Positions 6,679-10,934 of a stretch of 10,934 bases of DNA are shown here, piece after piece. This DNA is from JASFWK01 sp050049355 (GTDB taxonomy: Bacteria > Chloroflexota > Anaerolineae > B4-G1 > DUEL01), in NCBI GenBank assembly GCA_050049355.1, contig JASFWK010000062.1, positions 1 through 10,934 of the forward strand. Direction: 5' to 3'. Position 1 is the stretch's first letter. Each line of letters opens with the position of its first letter. Made by a program: the position numbers and the translations under genes. The notes under the pieces were generated by a model. It was not told where the DNA came from and searched no databases. It saw only the letters and a program-made list of their open reading frames with translations.

Positions 6679-7647
6679 ATGAGGAAATCCCTGCGGCTCA
6701 CGCTGGCGGCGGTGGGACTTCTGCTGATCGCTCTTCTCATCGGCCCCTTTCTGATCCCTGTCCCTCCCCTGGAAGACACGGTCCCGCCGGAGCAGCTGGC
6801 AGATCCAGATAGCCAATTCGCCACCATCGAGGGGTTGAGGATCCACTACAAGACCGCTGGCGAAGGGGAACCGACGTTAGTCCTGCTGCACGGCTTCGGC
6901 GCCAGTCTCTTCTCCTGGCGCGAGGTGATGGAGCCGCTGGCCGAGATGGGCACCATCGCCGCCTTCGACCGCCCGGCCTTCGGTCTCACCGAGCGTCCCT
7001 TACCCGGCGAGTGGACGGGCGAAAATCCCTACAGCCCAGAATTCCAGGCCAGGCTCACGGTAGGGATGATGGAGGCTTTGGGGGCAGAAGAAGCGGTCCT
7101 GGTGGGGAACTCCGCCGGCGGCACCCTGGCTGTTCTTACAGCCCTCAGCTATCCGCAGCAGGTGTCGGCGCTGGTGCTGGTCGATCCGGCCATCTACTCA
7201 GGCGGCGGCTCTCCGACCTGGATCCTCCCCCTGCTTCGCACGCCGCAGATGCGCCATCTGGGGTCGCTGATCGTGCGCTCCATCCGCAGGTGGGGCGAGG
7301 ACTTCGCCGCCTCTGCCTGGCACGACCCCTCCAGAATCACGCCCGAGGTTTGGGCCGGCTACACGAAGCCCCTGCAGGCAGAGAATTGGGACCGGGCGCT
7401 CTGGGAGCTCACCATCGCCAGTCGCTCGTCGAACCTGTCCAATCGACTGGACGAAATCACGATGCCAGTCCTGGTGATCACCGGCGATGACGACCGCATC
7501 GTGCCTCCGGAGCAGAGCATCCGTCTGGCCGACGAGCTGCCCAACGCCGAGCTCGTGGTCATCCCGAACTGCGGCCACCTACCCCACGAGGAATGTGCCG
7601 AGCCGTTCTTGGAGGCGGTGAGCGCTTTTCTGGACAGGCTTCCGTGA
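6679..7647 (+). CDS. Membrane-anchored alpha/beta-fold hydrolase
   Basis: This is a serine hydrolase of the alpha/beta superfamily (322 residues), substrate unknown. Residues 6-28 form an N-terminal signal anchor, so the catalytic domain is probably outside the membrane. The fold motifs are in order: HGFGAS (71-76, oxyanion loop), FDRPAFGLTE (96-105), the nucleophile elbow GNSAGG (143-148; Ser145), GDDDRIVPP (269-277; acidic residue probably Asp272) and NCGHLPHEE (297-305; His300). A lid region lies at about 171-250 (Trp-rich: WAGYTK, WDRALWELT). All triad residues are present. The start at 6679 has GGGAG 10 nt upstream; the open frame extends further upstream to 6508 but that part is out-of-frame DUF4345 coding sequence. 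Candidates include esterase, haloalkane dehalogenase-like or C-C hydrolase activities, which sequence alone does not separate. Confidence 0.9.
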   Translation: MRKSLRLTLAAVGLLLIALLIGPFLIPVPPLEDTVPPEQLADPDSQFATIEGLRIHYKTAGEGEPTLVLLHGFGASLFSWREVMEPLAEMGTIAAFDRPAFGLTERPLPGEWTGENPYSPEFQARLTVGMMEALGAEEAVLVGNSAGGTLAVLTALSYPQQVSALVLVDPAIYSGGGSPTWILPLLRTPQMRHLGSLIVRSIRRWGEDFAASAWHDPSRITPEVWAGYTKPLQAENWDRALWELTIASRSSNLSNRLDEITMPVLVITGDDDRIVPPEQSIRLADELPNAELVVIPNCGHLPHEECAEPFLEAVSAFLDRLP

Positions 7648-7704
7648 GTTCGAAGCGGGCCAGAGAGGATTGCGAGAACCCCATCGAACGCCGGCCCGGT
7701 TCAA

Positions 7705-8961
7705 CTATCCCCCGCCGCGCAGTATGCCCCAGATCTCCCGCAAGGTGGGACGCTTACCGTAGATGAGCAGCCCCACACGAAATAACTTTGTCCCGATCCA
7801 GAGCGCCGCTGGGATAGAAAGCAGCAGAACCACGATGCTGCCCACTAGATCCACCCAAGGCACCTCTGCCAGCGACAGCCGCAGGATCATCATCGTCGGC
7901 GCGGTGAGGGGGAAGAAACTCAACACACGGGCCAGGAGCGCGTTAGGGGCAGTGAAGAGGAAACTGCCGATCATGAGCGGTACGGCAGCGAAGGCCGAGA
8001 AGATACCCGCCAACTGCTGACTCTCCCGCATGGTCGTGCCCAGCGCCCCCACGCCTGCCATCAGGACGGCATACACGGTGAATCCCAGCAGATAGTAGAC
8101 CGTCCCCAAGATCAGTAGGCGCGTGGGGATAAGGACCGCACCAACGACGGCCAGCAGAGCCGCCGCCCCACCGCTGAAGCCCACCGCGCTCAGCACCCAG
8201 ATCAGAACCTGGGTCAACCCCAGGGCACCCAACCCCGCCACCTTCCCCGCCATCAACTCCATCGGCTGGAGCGAGGAGACGATGATCTCGACCACTCGGC
8301 TCTCCTTCTCCTCAGCCACGCTCTGCAGCAGGTAGCCCGACGAGAAGAATATGGTCATCATCAGGAAGAGCGACAGGATGTAGGGAACGACGAAGGTGAA
8401 GAGAAACCCCAGGGACCCCCCTCCTCGCTCCTGGCCGCCGCTCGAGATGACGCGGGACTCCGTAACGAGCGGATGGACAGTACGCTGTCGGAGCGTCGCA
8501 TCCACGTGGTCGGCCAGCAGGTGATCGACGAAGAAGGCCCGCACTCTGGAGGAATCGCTGACCGTCGCTGCGCCGAACCCGCTGCCCACGCTCATCACGA
8601 CCACGCGGCCACTCTCCAGGTAATCCTCGCCGATCAGCAGCGCTTTCGAGATCTCCTCCGCCGTCAGGGCTGCCTCTGCCTCGGTCTCACTTTCGTAGAG
8701 GACGAAATCGTCCCGATACGCCGGCTGGATCGGAGAGAAGAGCCCCGACCCATCGACCACCCCAATCGGTTGGGCCCCAACCTCAAACTGCCTCTCAAGG
8801 AACTCGGCGATCTGTCGGGCCTGTCCCACGAAAAGGGTGCCCAGCAGCAGCCCCACGACGCCGAGCAAGGGCACAAGCGCGGTCATGATAATGAAGCCCG
8901 TCCGCCGCACATTGGTCGAGTACTCGTGACGGGCGACGACCCAGATCTTACGCCAGTTCAC
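7705..8961 (-). CDS. ABC-2 type transporter permease (NatB-like)
   Basis: This is the membrane subunit of an ABC exporter (418 residues). An N-terminal membrane helix (about 22-46) is followed by a large extracytoplasmic domain (about 47-183), then about six helices between 184 and 392. The cytoplasmic loop EEKESRVVEIIVSSLQPMELMAGK (217-240, key residues EEKE, R222, EII and MAGK) is the hallmark that couples NatB/YhaP-type permeases to their ATPase. The start is GTG at 8961 with GGGAGG (8971-8976) 9 nt upstream, lying in the last codons of the ATPase gene, which ends 4 nt before. Relatives export Na+, lipids, peptides or antibiotics; the substrate here is not determinable. It is convergent with the hydrolase gene, 57 nt away. 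Confidence 0.92.
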   Translation of the reverse strand: MNWRKIWVVARHEYSTNVRRTGFIIMTALVPLLGVVGLLLGTLFVGQARQIAEFLERQFEVGAQPIGVVDGSGLFSPIQPAYRDDFVLYESETEAEAALTAEEISKALLIGEDYLESGRVVVMSVGSGFGAATVSDSSRVRAFFVDHLLADHVDATLRQRTVHPLVTESRVISSGGQERGGGSLGFLFTFVVPYILSLFLMMTIFFSSGYLLQSVAEEKESRVVEIIVSSLQPMELMAGKVAGLGALGLTQVLIWVLSAVGFSGGAAALLAVVGAVLIPTRLLILGTVYYLLGFTVYAVLMAGVGALGTTMRESQQLAGIFSAFAAVPLMIGSFLFTAPNALLARVLSFFPLTAPTMMILRLSLAEVPWVDLVGSIVVLLLSIPAALWIGTKLFRVGLLIYGKRPTLREIWGILRGGG

Positions 8962-8965
8962 CCTC

Positions 8966-9862
8966 TCACTCCTCCCTACCGCTTACCACGGCTATGAATA
9001 TCTCCTCCAGCGGCACCGGCGCCACCTCGAAGGCGCGGATCTGCACACCGCGCTCCAGAAGGACGCGCAGCACCTCCTCAGGGCCTGCCCCCTCATCCAG
9101 AGTCAGGTTGAACGCGCCATCGTCCGGTTCCACCTCCACCACGCCGGGCAGATCGGGGGGGACTTCGGAGGCGCGAATTCGGACGGAGTTGGGAGCGTAG
9201 CTCTGCTTGATCTCCCTCAGAGAGCCGTAGAGCACCGCCCGCCCCTCATTGATGAGGAGAATTCGATCGCACAATGCCTCCACCTGGTTCATCTGATGGG
9301 TGCTGAGGACGATCGTCTTGCCCTGGCGGTGCAGATCAGCGATGAACCGCTCTATTCGCTCTACACTGACCGGATCCAATCCTTGAAAAGGTTCATCCAG
9401 GAAGAGCACCTCTGGATCGTGGACCAGACTGGCAATGAACTGGAGCCGCTGCTGCATACCCCGGCTGAGGTCGCGCACCTTGCGATCGGCCCAGTCCTCC
9501 AGCCTGATGCGCCCGAGCAGGCCCATCGCCCGCTCTCGGGCGTCGGCCCGAGACATCCCCTTCAATTCGGCCAAGTAGACCAGCGTATCGAGCACCTTGA
9601 GGTTGCGGTAGAGGCCGCGCTCTTCGGGCAGGTACCCCACTCGATCCTTCGCCCGCCCTGGGGGGTGGCCCAGCACCTGTGCGCTCCCCTCATCGGGCTG
9701 GAGGATGTCCATGATGACGCGGATCGCGGTAGTCTTTCCGGCGCCATTGGGCCCGAGGAGCCCAAAGAGCTCGCCCTGGCCCACCTCGAAGGAGAGCTGA
9801 TCCACCGCCACCAGGTCGCCGTATCGCTTCACAAGATTCTGTACTTCGATGACCGTTTCCAT
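8966..9862 (-). CDS. ABC transporter ATP-binding protein (NatA-like)
   Basis: This ATPase subunit (298 residues) energises the NatB-like permease encoded next to it. Visible motifs: Walker A GPNGAGKTT (37-45), Q-loop region YLPEERGLYRNL (78-89), signature LSRGMQQRLQ (132-141; the degenerate LSxGM form usual in this subfamily), Walker B VLFLDEP (152-158), D-loop GLDP (161-164) and switch His189 in STHQM. A C-terminal domain at about 220-295 with DEGAGPEEVLRVLLERGVQI resembles the DUF4162 extension of such ATPases, including the end motif PLEEIFI. The start is taken as ATG at 9862, where homology begins (METVIEVQNLVKRYG). GTG at 9865 has better spacing (10 nt) from the GGAG at 9876-9879 and is possible. 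A frame open to 9946 would start inside the promoter and is rejected. Confidence 0.94.
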   Translation of the reverse strand: METVIEVQNLVKRYGDLVAVDQLSFEVGQGELFGLLGPNGAGKTTAIRVIMDILQPDEGSAQVLGHPPGRAKDRVGYLPEERGLYRNLKVLDTLVYLAELKGMSRADARERAMGLLGRIRLEDWADRKVRDLSRGMQQRLQFIASLVHDPEVLFLDEPFQGLDPVSVERIERFIADLHRQGKTIVLSTHQMNQVEALCDRILLINEGRAVLYGSLREIKQSYAPNSVRIRASEVPPDLPGVVEVEPDDGAFNLTLDEGAGPEEVLRVLLERGVQIRAFEVAPVPLEEIFIAVVSGREE

Positions 9863-9936
9863 CACGCTGCCCCATCTCCTTTCGTCACTCCTAGCCAGCG
9901 GACAGTCTTGAGCCCGAATCTCCCGCAGGTTAGGGA

Positions 9937-9945
9937 ATAATACCA
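9937..9945 (-). promoter_or_regulatory. Extended -10 promoter of the ABC exporter operon
   Basis: The minus strand reads TGGTATTAT, an extended -10 box one base away from that of the LysM operon (TGGTATAAT). No convincing -35 is seen at the proper spacing. The start near 9930 gives a leader of about 65 nt. Confidence 0.5.
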
Positions 9946-10056
9946 TAAACAGGTGCAGGCAGCCACTTCTGAGGCTACTTTCAGCCAGATTCTACGGCAA
10001 ACCGCGGGAGGTTGACGAACCGTCCGGTGGCTAGTTGTCACCTCCTGCCTGCAGTA
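9946..10056. other. Gap between nuclease and ABC operons
   Basis: This 111-nt region lies between two minus-strand units. Apart from the exporter's promoter at its left end, I see no strong hairpin, T-run, gene or RNA. An AGGAGGTGAC on the minus strand (about 10037-10046) looks like a ribosome site but has no start codon behind it. Confidence 0.4.
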
Positions 10057-10338
10057 CTAGTCAATCCTTTCGCGGACGAGAGACAAGGTCCTCGGGTCGC
10101 CCTCTATCAGGGCCTCCTTCCTGGCGTGGGGCCAGGTCTTGATGTACTGCTCCAACTCGCGGGCTGCTTGGTAGCTGAGGTCGCCCAGCGAGAAGACCAA
10201 CTCCACGGGGAGACGCCTGCTGGTCCACCGAGCCCCTCTCCCCTCCTCGTGCTCAGACAGCCGGCGCTCCAGGTCGCAGGTCATGCCGGTGTAGTAAGAG
10301 TCATCCGAGCAAGATAGGATGTAGACGCAGTAGCTCAT
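10057..10338 (-). CDS. Small GIY-YIG nuclease domain protein (URI/YhbQ-like)
   Basis: This is a 93-residue stand-alone GIY-YIG endonuclease domain, the fold of UvrC N-termini and homing nucleases. Core motifs: CVYIL (4-8, GIY strand), YYTGM (15-19, YIG strand as the common YTG variant), the catalytic Arg in DLERRLSEH (22-30; R26 or R27, His30), WTSRRLPVELVF (38-49) and the metal-ligand Glu in ELEQYIKTW (61-69; likely Glu63), then RKEALIEGD (73-81). All expected catalytic positions are filled. The start is ATG at 10338, chosen over 10371 because it begins directly at the fold and has GGAGAG 6 nt upstream (10345-10350). The ATG overlaps the TGA of the upstream HUH gene in an ATGA junction, so translation is probably coupled. 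Stand-alone members are common and mostly of unknown role in DNA repair or recombination. Confidence 0.88.
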   Translation of the reverse strand: MSYCVYILSCSDDSYYTGMTCDLERRLSEHEEGRGARWTSRRLPVELVFSLGDLSYQAARELEQYIKTWPHARKEALIEGDPRTLSLVRERID

Positions 10339-10934
10339 ACCGATCTCTCCGATCCAGATCCTCGTCGCCAATGCGAAGCGGCTCGCGAGTGCCGCCGAGA
10401 GGCCCTATGGTCTTCCTCCAGGACAAGGGAGGCAACAGGCTGCAATTCAACCCCTGCGCCATGACAATCCGGAAACCCCTCTCGGCCGCCGAACCAATCG
10501 AGAGTCTCATTCCGCCGCAAGCGAGTCGCCTGCCTTGACAGAATCGCCTGGTAGGAGGAGAAAGGCCAGCCACGGAAATCGTCCACGAAGCCGTGGAATT
10601 GCAGGTTCTGGTGAATACAGGTGATCAGGTGCACGAAGTACGCATCTGTCGCAACTTCAATGCGGTGGAAGGGATGCTCAAACAGACTTCCAGTCCGGTC
10701 GTTGGTCTTGTTGAACGCCTGGGCATAGGAATTGAAGAGGTTGCTGAACTGCTGGCTGGGTTCTAAGACCCTAAAGGTCTCGGAGACCTTTAGGGTCTCT
10801 TCCGCAGTCCCCTCTTGTTCCTCGGCTGTCTTGGTTCGTACCAGGAAGTGGAAATGGTTCTGCATCACCCAGCAAGCGTAGGTGAAGGCAACGGGTTCAA
10901 TGTACCTGGCGTAACGCTGTAGGAAGAAGTGGTA
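10335..10934 (-). CDS. Y1/RAYT-type HUH transposase-like protein, 5' end outside window
   Basis: This is a partial gene; its N-terminus lies beyond the right edge. The 199 visible residues match the IS200-like Y1 transposase/REP-associated family. Visible blocks are FTYACWVMQNHFHFLV (17-32) with the HUH motif H27-F-H29, SQQFSNLFNSYAQAFNK (60-76), GSLFEHPFHRIEV (82-94), YFVHLITCIHQNLQFHGFVDDF (99-120, in which C106 replaces a tyrosine) and WPFSSYQAILS (123-133), then LDWFGGREGF (145-154). In relatives, to my recollection, the helix reads YIHxNP with the nucleophilic Tyr. Here it reads CIHQNL, encoded by TGT at 10617-10619, so the protein may be catalytically inactive. Residues 47-58 are encoded by the palindrome at 10766-10798. 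The family usually ends near VLEED (171-175); the last 24 residues are Arg/Ser/His-rich and end in the overlap with the GIY-YIG gene. The frame is otherwise intact. Confidence 0.82.
   Translation of the reverse strand, partial: YHFFLQRYARYIEPVAFTYACWVMQNHFHFLVRTKTAEEQEGTAEETLKVSETFRVLEPSQQFSNLFNSYAQAFNKTNDRTGSLFEHPFHRIEVATDAYFVHLITCIHQNLQFHGFVDDFRGWPFSSYQAILSRQATRLRRNETLDWFGGREGFPDCHGAGVELQPVASLVLEEDHRASRRHSRAASHWRRGSGSERSV
10766..10798. repeat. 33-bp perfect palindrome inside the HUH gene
   Basis: Two 16-bp arms (10766-10781 and 10783-10798) are exactly complementary around a single central base (10782). On the coding strand the element is two tandem 18-bp units, GAGACC-CTAAA-GGTCTC-C (10799-10782) and GAGACC-TTTAG-GGTCTT-A (10781-10764). 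Each unit can form its own 5-6 bp hairpin with a 5-nt loop. The units equal six codons each and give the repeated peptide ETLKVS/ETFRVL, so the frame is kept. The structure resembles REP/MITE-type palindromes that RAYT proteins recognise; that identity is inferred. Confidence 0.85.

Noticed and set aside
7648..7704. Terminator between the convergent hydrolase and permease genes
   Set aside because: Only a 6-bp inverted pair (GTTCGA 7648-7653 / TCGAAC 7684-7689) with a 30-nt loop and a crossing GGGCC/GGCCC pair were found; too weak to call.
8473..8997. Plus-strand open frame opposite the ABC permease gene
   Set aside because: It is antisense to the NatB-like gene, has His/Arg/Pro-rich composition and no ribosome site.
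9296..9940. 214-codon plus-strand open frame opposite the ABC ATPase gene
   Set aside because: It is a mirror frame of a strongly conserved ATPase gene with no domain of its own.
10037..10046. AGGAGGTGAC on the minus strand as a ribosome site for a small gene
   Set aside because: No start codon follows at a usable distance and the frame soon closes.
10301..10573. Possible frameshift in the HUH gene, with a second minus-strand frame continuing after the WFGG block
   Set aside because: The original frame continues with VELQPVASLVLEED, which fits the family's usual C-terminus; the other frame has no recognisable similarity.

Overview
The window is GC-rich (about 60% by eye), densely coded bacterial DNA. 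It carries about twelve genes in short runs that alternate in strand, and ten are complete ordinary chromosomal genes. No rRNA, tRNA, CRISPR array or phage module was seen. The best guess for the host is an uncultured Chloroflexota bacterium of the Anaerolineae/Caldilineae type. This is inferred from Pro/Thr-rich lipoprotein linkers, a LysM lipoprotein with FxLYD-like domains, a DUF2085 protein with a long charged N-terminus, and a CBS-CBS-ACT protein next to an M23 lipoprotein. There is no marker gene to prove it.

Layout from left to right. (1) The 3' part of a class II ketose-bisphosphate aldolase gene (+) enters from the left edge and ends at a 10-bp inverted repeat that it shares with the convergent operon. 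(2) A minus-strand operon encodes a LysM lipoprotein followed, after 1 nt, by a PlsC-type acyltransferase. (3) A divergent promoter region (2887-3081) separates that operon from a plus-strand pair: an AcuB-like CBS-CBS-ACT regulator and an M23 metallopeptidase lipoprotein. (4) After 109 nt with repeated and dyad elements comes a DUF2085 membrane protein coupled to a NarL-type response regulator. (5) Next are a small DUF4345-like membrane protein and a membrane-anchored alpha/beta hydrolase (+). (6) A minus-strand NatA/NatB-type ABC-2 exporter pair follows. (7) At the right edge, also on the minus strand, is a Y1/RAYT-type HUH transposase-like gene that runs off the window. It overlaps a small GIY-YIG nuclease gene by an ATGA junction.

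The most unusual part is the right edge. The HUH gene contains a perfect 33-bp palindrome in its coding sequence. The palindrome is built from two copies of an 18-bp (6-codon) unit, each of which can itself fold into a hairpin. At the position where the nucleophilic tyrosine of this family is expected, the protein appears to have a cysteine. The gene is translationally coupled to a second type of nuclease. One reading is a decayed or domesticated hairpin-binding HUH protein paired with a GIY-YIG nuclease; the plainer reading is a decaying transposase that invaded next to an unrelated gene. No intergenic stretch exceeds 300 nt.
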